Below, in pieces: positions 20,623 to 30,013 of a stretch of DNA of 64,000 nt. Source of the stretch: Planococcus kocurii (GTDB lineage: Bacteria > Bacillota > Bacilli > Bacillales_A > Planococcaceae); contig NZ_CP013661.2 in NCBI RefSeq assembly GCF_001465835.2, positions 310,001-374,000 on the forward strand. Reading direction: 5' to 3'. The position numbers and the translations under genes are program-made. The stretch's first letter is position 1. The number at the start of each line of letters is the position of its first letter. Under the pieces are notes generated by a model, which ran no database searches, was not told the origin of the DNA, and saw only the letters and a list, made by a program, of their open reading frames with translations.

Positions 20623-21075
20623 TTAAGATGCTCCACTTGATACCACATCAGCCGACTCGACAAAATCGAGTTTTTTTAGCTGGTGCAAAAATACGTCCAA
20701 ATCCCCATCCATTGCTGTTACGTCCAGAGACAAAGTGACGTTTGCCCGCCCTTGAATTGGAATCGTTTGGTGGATGGTCAAAATATTACAGCCATTTTCA
20801 GCAACTGCCTGCAAAAGTGTCGCGAGGGTTCCAGAGCGGTCTTCTAATTGTAAGAAAACCGTCAAGATCCGTTCTTTGACAATCGAATGGAACGGAAAAA
20901 CAGCGTCCCGATATTTATAAAACGCAGAGCGTGAAAGACCTGTTTTGTTGACTGCGTCCATAATGGAAATGCGATCGTTTTGCAGCATTTTTTTCACTTC
21001 GAGTGTTTTTTGCATCGCTTCTGTCAAAACATCTTCACGCACTAAATAATACCGTTGCTCCGAAATATCCTTCAT
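20623..21075 (-). CDS. pheB: ACT-domain protein PheB (UPF0735)
   Basis: A 150-residue protein of the PheB family. The N-terminal segment ([22 protein letters not shown]) looks like a helix-turn-helix and the C-terminal 75 residues form an ACT domain ([19 protein letters not shown]). It was once called chorismate mutase, but no such catalytic residues are evident; a regulatory or ligand-sensing role is more likely. It sits between obg and pheA as in B. subtilis. Confidence 0.9.
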   Translation of the reverse strand: MKDISEQRYYLVREDVLTEAMQKTLEVKKMLQNDRISIMDAVNKTGLSRSAFYKYRDAVFPFHSIVKERILTVFLQLEDRSGTLATLLQAVAENGCNILTIHQTIPIQGRANVTLSLDVTAMDGDLDVFLHQLKKLDFVESADVVSSGAS

Positions 21076-21091
21076 TCAAGCTACCTCCGCA

Positions 21092-22381
21092 TCAATCCAT
21101 AAATTCAAATTCGAATTCAAGCAAGCGAACCGTGTCGCCATTTTCTGCTCCACGTTCACGAAGAGCGTCATCAATTCCCATACCGCGCATTTGGCGAGAA
21201 AAACGGCGAATTGAATCTTCACGAGAAAAGTCCGTCATCTTGAACATCCGTTCAATGGCATAGCCAGTCAAGATGAACGCACCATCAGGACCACGCGTAA
21301 TGTCAAAGCCATCTGCATCCGTTTCGTGTTTGTAAAGAACAGTGCTTTCTGAATCGGCTTCTTCTTCGTCGATCAATGGGAACTCCGGCGTTACTTCAAT
21401 AACGTCAGCAATAGCGAACAATAAGTTATTCAACCCTTTGCGTGACAATGCAGAGATTGGGAAAATGCGTGCATCTTCCGGTAATTTCTCACGGAATTTC
21501 GCTAAGTTCTCTTCAGAATCGGGCATATCCATTTTGTTGGCAACAATCAATTGCGGACGTTCCGTCAAACGCATGTTGTATTGTTTTAATTCTTCGTTAA
21601 TCGTTACATAATCGTCGTAAGCGTCGCGACCTTCAAGACCGGACATGTCAATCACGTGAATAATCACACGCGTCCGTTCGATATGACGCAAGAATTGATG
21701 ACCAAGACCAACTCCTTGGTGAGCGCCTTCGATTAATCCAGGAAGATCGGCCATAACAAAGCTGCGTTGATCTTCTGTTTCAACCATGCCCAAGTTTGGA
21801 ACAATTGTTGTAAAATGGTATTCAGCAATTTTCGGCTTTGCTGCAGAAACGACGGACAAAAGAGTCGATTTCCCGACACTCGGGAATCCAACTAGTCCAG
21901 CATCTGCCAATACTTTCAATTCCAAAATAACGTTACGCTCATAACCCGGTTCGCCTTTTTCAGACAGTTCTGGTGCAGGGTTTGCAGGCGTCGCAAAACG
22001 TGAGTTCCCACGTCCGCCGCGTCCGCCTTTAGCGATAACAGCCGTTTGGCCATGTTCGACTAAATCCGCAATGGTTTCGCCCGAATCGACGTCTTTTACT
22101 ACTGTGCCTGGTGGAACTTTAATAAACGTGTCTTCTGCTTTAGCACCGTGCTGGTTTTTGCTCATGCCGTGTGTTCCACGTTCTGCTTTAAAAATCCGTT
22201 TGTAACGGAAATCCATTAGCGTACGAAGTCCCTCTTCAACGATAAAAACGATATTTCCGCCTTTACCACCATCTCCGCCGGCAGGTCCGCCATTTGGTAC
22301 ATATTTTTCGCGACGGAATGCAACCATGCCATCTCCGCCGTCGCCACCTCTAACATAAACTTTTACGTGATCGACAAACAT
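21092..22381 (-). CDS. obgE: GTPase ObgE/CgtA
   Basis: An essential 429-residue GTPase that joins 50S ribosome assembly with stress signalling. In order: the glycine-rich Obg domain ([24 protein letters not shown]), the G domain (G1 [13 protein letters not shown]3 [11 protein letters not shown]4 NKMD, G5 ISALS) and a C-terminal OCT domain from about residue 350. I start at the ATG 22379-22381 ([13 protein letters not shown]) after GATGGAGGGATAAT. The longer frame reads through the spo0B end. It follows spo0B by one base. Confidence 0.97.
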   Translation of the reverse strand: MFVDHVKVYVRGGDGGDGMVAFRREKYVPNGGPAGGDGGKGGNIVFIVEEGLRTLMDFRYKRIFKAERGTHGMSKNQHGAKAEDTFIKVPPGTVVKDVDSGETIADLVEHGQTAVIAKGGRGGRGNSRFATPANPAPELSEKGEPGYERNVILELKVLADAGLVGFPSVGKSTLLSVVSAAKPKIAEYHFTTIVPNLGMVETEDQRSFVMADLPGLIEGAHQGVGLGHQFLRHIERTRVIIHVIDMSGLEGRDAYDDYVTINEELKQYNMRLTERPQLIVANKMDMPDSEENLAKFREKLPEDARIFPISALSRKGLNNLLFAIADVIEVTPEFPLIDEEEADSESTVLYKHETDADGFDITRGPDGAFILTGYAIERMFKMTDFSREDSIRRFSRQMRGMGIDDALRERGAENGDTVRLLEFEFEFMD

Positions 22382-22382
22382 A

Positions 22383-22898
22383 TTATCCCTCCATCTGTGC
22401 GCGAACAACAATCATAACGCTGTCTTCGCTGCACTCTTTTGTTACCGTGAATCCAGCTGATTCCACTAGTTCTAAATCTAGCCAACTCCCTGGACCTGTA
22501 ATGCTTATTTCAAAAAACGAGCTACTGGATGTCAATAAAATTTCGCTACTGTACACCTCATATGGAGTCAGGTGTAGTTTTGCTGATTGAACGAAATCCT
22601 CTAGAAAACACCGCAATTCGGCGTCTTTCTGTGCAGGTGCCTGAACCGCTAAACACATTACCTGAAAATCAAATTCCAGAAAGCGCCAATTTGCCGTCAA
22701 CAGCCATTCTTCTGTCAGCGGCAGACCGATGTCGGCCAGCCGACTGGCATGCATAGACGCTTCGGCATGCGAACGAATTATCGCTTGCGCCTCTTGCAGA
22801 CGGCCAAGATCCAAATTCATTTTGATTAATTGCAGTTCGTTTAAAAAATCATGGCGCGCATGCCGAAGCGATTGTGCCACTGTCATTGGTTTTTTCAT
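22383..22898 (-). CDS. spo0B: Spo0B-like phosphotransferase
   Basis: A 171-residue protein resembling Spo0B, which in Bacillus relays phosphate from Spo0F to Spo0A. The helical hairpin carries [18 protein letters not shown] (about 12-29), with the phospho-accepting His in the ARHD motif. The C-terminal part is a degenerate ATPase-like domain. It is about 20 residues shorter than the B. subtilis protein. It lies directly upstream of obg, as in sporeformers, although many sporulation genes are missing from this window. Confidence 0.85.
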   Translation of the reverse strand: MKKPMTVAQSLRHARHDFLNELQLIKMNLDLGRLQEAQAIIRSHAEASMHASRLADIGLPLTEEWLLTANWRFLEFDFQVMCLAVQAPAQKDAELRCFLEDFVQSAKLHLTPYEVYSSEILLTSSSSFFEISITGPGSWLDLELVESAGFTVTKECSEDSVMIVVRAQMEG

Positions 22899-23008
22899 AC
22901 GTCACGTCCCGATTCAGCTTCTTATTTCAGTATACCAACAATTCGCAGCAAATTCCTAAAATAATGTGTTCTGCTCGTCTCGCAGACGGTGCCTATTATT
23001 TTCAAAAG

Positions 23009-23037
23009 AAAAAGGACTGCGAAAGCAGCCCTTTTCG
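23009..23037 (-). terminator. Intrinsic terminator after rpmA
   Basis: On the minus strand AAAAGGGCTGC and GCAGTCCTTTTT pair around TTTC. It ends the rplU-prp-rpmA transcript, so spo0B must have a separate promoter. Confidence 0.8.
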
Positions 23038-23044
23038 TTTTGTA

Positions 23045-23678
<634 letters not shown>

Positions 23679-23680
23679 TC

Positions 23681-23989
23681 TTACAGGTTAATTGCATCGA
23701 TAGTCAATTTCGTGTATGGCTGACGATGACCTTTTTTTCTATGGTAGTTCTTTTTCGCTTTATAAGTGAAAACTGTGATCTTTTTAGCGCGGCCGTTTTT
23801 AACAACTTTAGCCGTAACAGTAGCTCCTTCAACAAAAGGAACACCCACTTTAGTATCATCTCCACCTACAAATAGAACTTTATCAAAAGTGATCACGTCA
23901 CCAGCTTCTCCAGTTAATTTCTCAACGTAGATTTCTTGGCCCGCTTCAACTTTGATTTGTTTTCCACCAGTTTCAATAATTGCGTACAT
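23681..23989 (-). CDS. rplU: 50S ribosomal protein L21
   Basis: A 102-residue ribosomal protein: [18 protein letters not shown] at the start, then [20 protein letters not shown] and [15 protein letters not shown] at the end. It is the first gene of rplU-prp-rpmA, preceded by a structured leader and a strong promoter. Its AGAGGAGGTGC ribosome-binding site is very strong. Confidence 0.98.
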   Translation of the reverse strand: MYAIIETGGKQIKVEAGQEIYVEKLTGEAGDVITFDKVLFVGGDDTKVGVPFVEGATVTAKVVKNGRAKKITVFTYKAKKNYHRKKGHRQPYTKLTIDAINL

Positions 23990-23994
23990 ATCCT

Positions 23995-24103
23995 TGCACC
24001 TCCTCTAAGATTAAGACTCGCCTATTCAGGTGACTTGCCGAAGCAACTTCTTAATGTAACCTGATTCGAGCGGTTGCAGCACGGTGCGCTACAAACATAA
24101 CAT
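23995..24103 (-). ncRNA. L21 ribosomal-protein leader (5' UTR element)
   Basis: About 100 nt of untranslated leader between the promoter and rplU, with GC-rich segments able to pair (GTAGCGCACCGTGCTGC; CAGGTTAC.../...GTCACCTG). Bacillota carry a known L21 leader at this place, thought to mediate autoregulation. I assign it by position and paired segments rather than by a full structure match. Confidence 0.6.
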
Positions 24104-24107
24104 TAGA

Positions 24108-24137
24108 ATAATACCATGCGGCAACTAGTCGAGTCAA
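24108..24137 (-). promoter_or_regulatory. SigA-type promoter of rplU-prp-rpmA
   Basis: Minus-strand TTGACT (24132-24137), 18-bp spacer, TATTAT (24108-24113), directly upstream of the L21 leader. Confidence 0.8.
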
Positions 24138-24193
24138 TAGACAATGTTAGTTTTCATGAAATTGCTTGTGCGGCTCGGAGTTTTTATTTGTGT

Positions 24194-24287
24194 GAGGTGC
24201 GGTTATCCCGGCGCGAGGTGCGGTCTTTCGCGTTTGAGGTGCGGTTATCCCGGCGCGAGGTGCGGTCTTTCGCGTTTGAGGTGCGGT
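24194..24287. repeat. Two and a quarter tandem copies of a 42-bp repeat
   Basis: Two identical 42-bp units (24194-24235 and 24236-24277), each starting GAGGTGCGGTTATCC, followed by a final GAGGTGCGGT. The 10-bp GAGGTGCGGT core occurs twice per unit. The last core overlaps the NERD gene's stop codon by one base. There is no terminator-like T run. Confidence 0.9.
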
Positions 24288-25222
24288 CACTTATAAACGC
24301 GACCAAAATAAGCTCTTAGTAAATCACGATTTTCAATAATCTGTCGCTTGCCTCGTACATTACTCTTGGGTGCTGATTTTTCGAGTAGCCGGTACAACAC
24401 GTATTTGTCTTTGACACCAAGCAGCTGGTACGCAACCCGCGTGTCGAGTTTATTGCCAAACAGCACTGCGTATTCTTGCAGCGTGACTTCGTGTGCATCG
24501 CGCGAAGTAAACTCACATCCGTCGCAATGCCATTTACGTTCTTGCCAGACAAGTGGACAGTTGCGGCATGTTGGACAAGTCACACCAAGACGCAGTGAAT
24601 CGAGCGTGATTTTCTGGCGCTCGAGCCAGTGGCGATTGGTATTGCGCACGGGCAATCCCTGCAGCTTTGCTGTTATTGTCGCGACATTAAAAAGTTTCGC
24701 TCCGTGCGCTAGTTGCTCTAAATGAAACGGCAAATAATCGAGCGATACGACCGGATACTGTTTTGGCGCCTCCACTACTTTTCCTGAGCGACTCGCCAAA
24801 ACGATGACGCCGTGTACGGGAACGCCGAGAAATCCAGAAGCTGCCTTTACCGCCCGGTGCAATTGTGCTTCTGGATTACGCATTCCTTCTCTGCGTCCAT
24901 CAATCATTCGGTGAAACTGAAAATTCACTGAGTCAAAATAAAATTCGCCGATCATGTTCTTTACTTCCAGCACACAAATAAAAGCCGCGTGTACGAGCAA
25001 TAAGTCAATTTGCGCATTTCCTTCTTTATACGGCATATGCACATCACTCAGAAAAATCGCTCCTGGTAAATCCAACTCTCTTTTCAATAAACTTGCAGTA
25101 CGCTGTTCACCACTTGCACCTGCTAAAGAATTTTTCAGTTCAGACAACACGACTTGCTTTGATTCATGCGCTACACACAAACGTTCCGCCGCGACCATTT
25201 GCATCAGTAAAAATTCGTTCAT
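24287..25222 (-). CDS. NERD-domain protein with C-terminal zinc ribbon
   Basis: A 311-residue protein with a NERD (nuclease-related) domain at about residues 38-150. The restriction-nuclease-like acidic core is visible as AQID (Asp73) and EVKN (Glu86, Lys88). A zinc-ribbon-like CPTC...CDGC pattern (Cys216, 219, 233, 236) and a short helical C-terminal domain follow. Related proteins are suspected to act on DNA but are mostly uncharacterised. It occupies the place of spoIVFB-spoIVFA between rplU and minD in B. subtilis. It is separated from minD by a terminator. Confidence 0.82.
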   Translation of the reverse strand: MNEFLLMQMVAAERLCVAHESKQVVLSELKNSLAGASGEQRTASLLKRELDLPGAIFLSDVHMPYKEGNAQIDLLLVHAAFICVLEVKNMIGEFYFDSVNFQFHRMIDGRREGMRNPEAQLHRAVKAASGFLGVPVHGVIVLASRSGKVVEAPKQYPVVSLDYLPFHLEQLAHGAKLFNVATITAKLQGLPVRNTNRHWLERQKITLDSLRLGVTCPTCRNCPLVWQERKWHCDGCEFTSRDAHEVTLQEYAVLFGNKLDTRVAYQLLGVKDKYVLYRLLEKSAPKSNVRGKRQIIENRDLLRAYFGRVYK

Positions 25223-25243
25223 TCGACACCTCCCAAAAGTTTT

Positions 25244-25274
25244 TAAAAAAGCCTTCGCTCCAATAGCGAAGGCT
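25244..25274 (-). terminator. Intrinsic terminator after minD
   Basis: On the minus strand GCCTTCGCT and AGCGAAGGC form a perfect 9-bp stem, followed by six Ts. It ends the mreB-to-minD transcript. Confidence 0.92.
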
Positions 25275-25283
25275 CAGAATATG

Positions 25284-26084
25284 TTATTTTGTAAAAACGG
25301 CTTTGATTTTTGTAAACAAGCTTGGTGGCGCTTTTTCCATGCTCATTAATGGCACTGATTCTCCGAGTAAGCGGCGCGCAATGTTGCGGTAGCCAAGTGC
25401 TGCGGTGTTTGACGGATCCATCACGATCGGTTCGCCTTTGTTTGAGCTCGAAATAACGCGCTCGTCATCTGCGATAATCCCCAAAAGGTCAATCGATAAA
25501 TGCGTTGTAATTTCATTGACATCTAACGCTTCTCCCGCTTTCATCAAATGTGGACGAATGCGGTTGATGATCAAACGCGGTGCGTCGATGTTTTCTTCAA
25601 GTTCCAGTAACCCAATGATGCGATCAGCATCACGAACAGCTGAAATTTCAGGAGTTGTCACGACAATTGCGTGGTCTGCTCCAGCTACGGCATTTTTATA
25701 GCCTTGCTCAATACCAGCCGGGCAATCGATAATAACAAAATCGTAATCTTTCTTCAGTTCCGTTACCAATTCTTTCATTTGTTCAGGGTTGACGTCATTT
25801 TTATCAGCCGTTTGTGCAGCTGGCAATAAATACAACATATCTTCAAACCGTTTGTCTTTAACAAGGGCTTGATGCACTTTGCAACGGCCTTCTAAGACAT
25901 CGATCAAATCGTAGATAATGCGATTTTCTAAACCGAGAATAACGTCTAGATTACGTAATCCAATATCGGTGTCGATTAGGCATACCCTTTTTCCTTGAAG
26001 AGCCAATGCAGTGCCGAGGTTGGCGGTTGTCGTCGTTTTACCGACGCCTCCCTTGCCTGATGTTATTACGATAGCTTCTCCCAC
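25284..26084 (-). CDS. minD: Septum-site-determining ATPase MinD
   Basis: A 266-residue membrane-associated ATPase that recruits MinC to block division near the poles. It has the deviant Walker A ITSGKGGVGKTTTTANLG (about 7-24), DTDIGLRNLD, Walker B IIDCPAG, and an amphipathic membrane-targeting C terminus (PSLFTKIKAVF). A GTG start at 26082-26084 (after AAAGGAGGAAGCTA) gives the family's normal GEAIVITSGKGG beginning. The longer frame upstream merely overlaps minC. It follows minC by one base. Confidence 0.96.
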   Translation of the reverse strand: MGEAIVITSGKGGVGKTTTTANLGTALALQGKRVCLIDTDIGLRNLDVILGLENRIIYDLIDVLEGRCKVHQALVKDKRFEDMLYLLPAAQTADKNDVNPEQMKELVTELKKDYDFVIIDCPAGIEQGYKNAVAGADHAIVVTTPEISAVRDADRIIGLLELEENIDAPRLIINRIRPHLMKAGEALDVNEITTHLSIDLLGIIADDERVISSSNKGEPIVMDPSNTAALGYRNIARRLLGESVPLMSMEKAPPSLFTKIKAVFTK

Positions 26085-26085
26085 A

Positions 26086-26751
26086 CTAGCTTCCTCCTTT
26101 AAACGTTGAAATTTGCGGACGAATAAACCGCAATTCCTGCAAACGGTCAATGATGATTGTGCCATTTGTATGTAAATAAGCGCATTCCATTTCCGGTTGT
26201 TCCGAAAGACTAGACAATTCGTCTGTCATCGTTTCCAATTCGTCGTGAATTTTCAATTGCGTTGCTTCTAACCACGATGCCGCAATAACTGCGTCACGAT
26301 TGCCCTTTGTCCCTGCATGCGCCGCGCCTTTTAGTCGGCCCAGTACATAGACACTGCCGCCTGCTTCTACCCGACCATTGGGGTTAACATCTCCAATAAC
26401 GACCAAATCGCCTTCAGCTTTAATCACTTGACCCGACCGAACAATGCCGACATAGGTTTCCGACTGACTTTCAAGAATTTTTTGTTCACTTTCTTGAACT
26501 GTCAATATATCACTTGTCGTTGCGATTACCTTTAAATGAGGATTCGTTGACACCACTTTGCTTAGTTCTTGAATCTGGCTGTCTGTGCAATAGCGTTTGT
26601 TCAAATGAACCGTGACTTCGGTATCGCTGTCAAGCGCAGGATCCGATACTTTCGCTGCTACTTCAGCCAATAAATCCGCATACGCACATTGATCGTCAAG
26701 ATACAGCACAAGTCCTTTATTTTTCCCTTTAATCGTAACGAGATTTTTCAA
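26086..26751 (-). CDS. minC: Septum site-determining protein MinC
   Basis: A 221-residue division inhibitor that antagonises FtsZ assembly with MinD. The N-terminal domain binds FtsZ (MKNLVTIKGKNKGLVLYLDD). The C-terminal beta-helix domain has RSGQVIKAEGDLVVIGDVNPNGRVEAGGSVYVLGRLKG, the MinC signature. It lies in the mreB-mreC-mreD-minC-minD operon, as in Bacillus, and its last codons carry the minD ribosome-binding site. Confidence 0.95.
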   Translation of the reverse strand: MKNLVTIKGKNKGLVLYLDDQCAYADLLAEVAAKVSDPALDSDTEVTVHLNKRYCTDSQIQELSKVVSTNPHLKVIATTSDILTVQESEQKILESQSETYVGIVRSGQVIKAEGDLVVIGDVNPNGRVEAGGSVYVLGRLKGAAHAGTKGNRDAVIAASWLEATQLKIHDELETMTDELSSLSEQPEMECAYLHTNGTIIIDRLQELRFIRPQISTFKGGS

Positions 26752-26773
26752 AAAAATGTCACCTGCGCTTTCA

Positions 26774-27304
26774 TTAATATAACCCTATCTTATTGTCACG
26801 CTCAGATAATTGCGTGACCATTACCGACTTGAAAACCCAGCCGAGCATCACCAAGAAAATGGAGTTGGCGATCATCGTTGGCCATAACCGCGTCGTGATA
26901 AATGTACCAAGCGGCATTCCTGTTAATGAAATAAGCAGGAAGAATTGGTAAAGCAAAAATTCGAACAATGCCAATAAAACAAGTGTCAGCAAGGTTGCCG
27001 TCAATAAATTCCGGGGGATTCTTTTGAATGCGAACGCCGCTACCAGACAAATAGCTGGATACAAAAAAGAATATAACCCAATAATATCAATGTAAAAGAC
27101 ATCATACAAGAGCCCGAAAAATAATCCGTAAAACATCGCATGCTTTAAATCATAATAAAGCGTCAAGAAAATCAAGAACATAATTAAAAAACGCGGCACG
27201 ATGTAATTCAATTCACCGTCAATTTTGAGCGGCGAAAAAAGACCGAAAACCGGTTCCATGAAAAACAGGACGAGGCAGATCAACGGGATAAGAAAACGGA
27301 TCAT
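26774..27304 (-). CDS. mreD: Rod-shape-determining membrane protein MreD
   Basis: A 176-residue membrane protein with about five transmembrane helices, part of the elongation complex with MreC, RodA and PBP2. The LKIDGELNYIVPRFLIMFLIFLTLYYD region and FGLLYDVFYIDIIGLYSF match MreD. Its ATG overlaps the mreC stop by 4 bp (ATGA). Confidence 0.92.
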   Translation of the reverse strand: MIRFLIPLICLVLFFMEPVFGLFSPLKIDGELNYIVPRFLIMFLIFLTLYYDLKHAMFYGLFFGLLYDVFYIDIIGLYSFLYPAICLVAAFAFKRIPRNLLTATLLTLVLLALFEFLLYQFFLLISLTGMPLGTFITTRLWPTMIANSIFLVMLGWVFKSVMVTQLSERDNKIGLY

Positions 27305-28185
27305 GATTCATCGTCTCCTGTCACGCCATTGTCTTCACCGTCCACTTCCGGCATCAATCGGTCTGCGATAATTACATGGTTTAAAAGAGAAAAATCCGCA
27401 GCGGGCTTAACATAAGCAAGCTTTGTCAACCCAAACTCATCAATCGTCACTTCTGTGATGGTGCCGATTAAAATACCTTTTGGAAAAATACCACCAAGTC
27501 CACTCGATATCACTTGATCGCCTTTTTTCAATTCAATATTGGCGTCAATCCGCTTTAACAGAAGTTCGCGACGTTCTGCGTCGTACCCTTCGATTAAGCC
27601 GAAAACGTCTTTCGCACCACCAACGACCATTGCAGAAACACGGTAATTCGGATTGATCGTAGAAATTAACTCGACAGTTGACGTCGTCGGTGTGGTCAAT
27701 GTGACTTTCCCAATCAAACCGCTCGCCGTCATAACGGCCATATTTACTCCGACGCCTTGATTTGAACCTTGGTTAAGAATAATTTTTTCTTCCCATTGAT
27801 CGGGATTTCGCGCGATGACCGTAGCCTGAATTGGATTGTAATCACGCAGCGATTGTTCTTTGCCGGTAATTTTTTTCAATTCTTCGTTTTCAGAACGCAA
27901 GTCCTTAACTTCAGCCTGCACTCCTGCAAATTCTTCTAAACGCGTTTTTAGATGCTGGTTTTCTTCAAATGTATTTAATAAAGAATCCACATTTTCAAAA
28001 ATTCCAGTGACAAAATGAGCAGGGCGTGAAAACACCGACTGCCCCGCTCCAACAGCATCTTTTATAAGTTGTTCCGGAAGCGACACATTGTCACGATCAC
28101 GGAGCGAAAAAGAAATCAGGGCAACGAGCAGGATGACACCCAACAGCAGCAATATGAGCCGCTTGTTCGTAAAAAGCTGTGGCAT
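27301..28185 (-). CDS. mreC: Cell shape-determining protein MreC
   Basis: A 294-residue bitopic protein that links MreB to the cell-wall machinery. One membrane helix (about 8-27, KRLILLLLGVILLVALISFS) is followed by a coiled coil (about 65-110) and two beta domains with IVLNQGSNQGVGVNMAVM-like and SSGLGGIFPKGILIG motifs. I start at the ATG 28183-28185 after AAGGAGGATGGCAAT; the longer frame overlaps mreB and lacks a ribosome-binding site. The C-terminal DGEDNGVTGDDES tail is acidic. Confidence 0.95.
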   Translation of the reverse strand: MPQLFTNKRLILLLLGVILLVALISFSLRDRDNVSLPEQLIKDAVGAGQSVFSRPAHFVTGIFENVDSLLNTFEENQHLKTRLEEFAGVQAEVKDLRSENEELKKITGKEQSLRDYNPIQATVIARNPDQWEEKIILNQGSNQGVGVNMAVMTASGLIGKVTLTTPTTSTVELISTINPNYRVSAMVVGGAKDVFGLIEGYDAERRELLLKRIDANIELKKGDQVISSGLGGIFPKGILIGTITEVTIDEFGLTKLAYVKPAADFSLLNHVIIADRLMPEVDGEDNGVTGDDES

Positions 28186-28198
28186 ATTGCCATCCTCC

Positions 28199-29227
28199 TT
28201 ATTTAATTGATAACTGACGTCGGAATTTCTCGATATTTTCCAACGCCTTGCCTGTGCCGAGCGCGACACAATCCAGTGGATATTCGGCAATCGATACGGG
28301 CATCAGCGTCTCAGCCGAAATAACACGGTCGAGATTTTTCAAAAGTGCGCCTCCGCCTGTTAACACAATACCATTTTCTAACACATCTGCGCTCAACTCA
28401 GGCGGTGTTTTTTCTAAAGTCGCTTTAATACCTGCGACAATAGCGGCTACTGGTTCACTCAAGGCTCCGGCAATTTCTTCGGAAGTTACTTGCAAAGTTT
28501 TTGGAAAACCGGTCAACAAGTCACGTCCACGAATTTCCATCGAAGCATCCTTGTCATCGTTTTCCATGATGCGTGCAGAACCGATACCAACTTTAAGTGC
28601 TTCCGCTGTTCTTTCACCTATCAACACATTATAGGTTTTTCGGATATACTGCGTGATTTCCATATCTAAGGCATCTCCTGCTACACGAATCGATTCGCTC
28701 GAAACAATGCCGCCTAAAGAAATAACCGCCACTTCAGTCGTTCCGCCTCCAATATCGACGACCATACTGCCAACAGGTTCCCAAACTGGCAAATCTGCGC
28801 CAATCGCTGCTGCAAAAGGTTCTTCAATCGTGAACGCTTCACGCGCTCCCGCTCCGTGAGCAGCATTTAACACAGCGCGCTGTTCCACTGACGTAATGCC
28901 GTAGGGCACACAAATCAGTACCACACCGCTTTTCCATTTACCGCCTGCTGCTTTAAACGCTTCAGCTAAACAATGCTTGATCATCGTCAACGTGGTATCG
29001 TAATCAGCGATCACTCCGTCACGCATTGGACGAATCGCGACAATTGAGTTTGCGGTACGGCCCATCATGTTTTTAGCTTGGTTGCCGACTGCAACGATTT
29101 CGCCGTTTTTTTTATTTTTAATGACTACAGAAGGCTCGCGAAGAACGATTCCTTTGCCTTTAATATAGACCAATGTATTTGCAGTACCTAAATCAATTCC
29201 AACATCTTTTAGACCAAATCCAAACAC
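28199..29227 (-). CDS. mreB: Rod-shape-determining protein MreB
   Basis: A 342-residue bacterial actin that steers lateral cell-wall synthesis. It shows the actin phosphate-1 motif [17 protein letters not shown], phosphate-2 [16 protein letters not shown] and adenosine motif [13 protein letters not shown]. It is the first gene of the mreBCD-minCD operon, with a promoter and a palindrome upstream. Its presence argues for a rod or short-rod cell. Confidence 0.98.
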   Translation of the reverse strand: MFGFGLKDVGIDLGTANTLVYIKGKGIVLREPSVVIKNKKNGEIVAVGNQAKNMMGRTANSIVAIRPMRDGVIADYDTTLTMIKHCLAEAFKAAGGKWKSGVVLICVPYGITSVEQRAVLNAAHGAGAREAFTIEEPFAAAIGADLPVWEPVGSMVVDIGGGTTEVAVISLGGIVSSESIRVAGDALDMEITQYIRKTYNVLIGERTAEALKVGIGSARIMENDDKDASMEIRGRDLLTGFPKTLQVTSEEIAGALSEPVAAIVAGIKATLEKTPPELSADVLENGIVLTGGGALLKNLDRVISAETLMPVSIAEYPLDCVALGTGKALENIEKFRRQLSIK

Positions 29228-29265
29228 GTTTTTTCTTCCCTTCCATTACAAGCCGTATTTCGGCA

Positions 29266-29281
29266 ATTGTGTTGACACAAT
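29266..29281. promoter_or_regulatory. Palindrome at the mreB transcription start
   Basis: ATTGTGT and ACACAAT form perfect 7-bp arms around two bases. The palindrome sits just downstream of a TATAAT (-10, minus strand, 29289-29294), so it would cover about +1 to +16 of the mreB transcript. The regulator is unknown. Confidence 0.5.
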
Positions 29282-29288
29282 ACCACTC

Positions 29289-29294
29289 ATTATA
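29289..29294 (-). promoter_or_regulatory. mreB promoter -10 box
   Basis: A perfect TATAAT lies about 62 bp before the mreB ATG. No clear -35 hexamer is seen; a T-rich tract lies in its place. Confidence 0.55.
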
Positions 29295-29320
29295 GACGAA
29301 AAGAAAAAAAATAAACAGTG

Positions 29321-30013
29321 CTACATGAACCCCTTTTCTTTCAACGAAATGAATTGGTGGTCACCGATAATGACGTGATCAAGAAGTTCAATGCCGATGA
29401 TGCTACCGGCTTCGACGAGTCGTTTTGTCACATTGATATCTTCTGGAGAAGGCGCTGGATTTCCTGAAGGATGGTTGTGCGCACAGACAATAGAAGCTGA
29501 AGAACGGCGCACCGCTTCACGAAAAATTTCACGAGGATGAACAATAGAGGCGTTTAGGCTCCCAACAAATATAGTTTGGCGATGCATCACTTGGTTTTTT
29601 ATATTGAGGAATAAGACGACAAAATGTTCTTGCTTGAGGGAAGTCATATCGGCCATTAAATAAGAAGCCGCATCTTTTGGAGAACGAATGGTGAATTTTG
29701 TATCCGTTTGTTTCGAAGACAAACGGCGGCCCAGTTCTACCGCGGCAAGCAGTTGAACGGCTTTTGCTTGACCGATGCCATTAATCGCCACCATCTCTTC
29801 GATGGTGGCATTTTTCAATTCTTGAATTTGTTCAAAATGAGTGAGAATCCGATTAGCCAAATGCAATACAGATTCTTGTTTGCTGCCTGTGCGCAGCAAA
29901 ATCGCAATCAGTTCTTGATTCGACAAAGCCGCTGCACCTTGATTGATGAGTCGTTCACGCGGACGGTCAGAAACATGGACGTCGCGGATCATTAACGATG
30001 TTTCGTTTAGCAT
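29321..30013 (-). CDS. radC: RadC family protein (JAB/MPN domain)
   Basis: A 230-residue protein. N-terminal helix-hairpin-helix motifs (ATIEEMVAINGIGQAKAVQLLAA) are followed by a JAB1/MPN metalloprotease-like domain with the zinc signature CAHNHPSGNPAPSPED. Despite its name a repair role is not established. The start overlaps the maf end by 7 bp and uses AAGGGAG inside maf. Gene order mreB-radC-maf matches B. subtilis. Confidence 0.93.
   Translation of the reverse strand: MLNETSLMIRDVHVSDRPRERLINQGAAALSNQELIAILLRTGSKQESVLHLANRILTHFEQIQELKNATIEEMVAINGIGQAKAVQLLAAVELGRRLSSKQTDTKFTIRSPKDAASYLMADMTSLKQEHFVVLFLNIKNQVMHRQTIFVGSLNASIVHPREIFREAVRRSSASIVCAHNHPSGNPAPSPEDINVTKRLVEAGSIIGIELLDHVIIGDHQFISLKEKGFM

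Noticed and set aside
24194..24287. CRISPR-like array
   Set aside because: The units are contiguous with no unique spacers, and there are no cas genes in the window. The same holds for the 120-bp and 210-bp repeats.
24116..24319. Plus-strand frame with EVRLSRREVRSFAF repeats
   Set aside because: It is the 42-bp repeat in translation and starts inside the rplU promoter.
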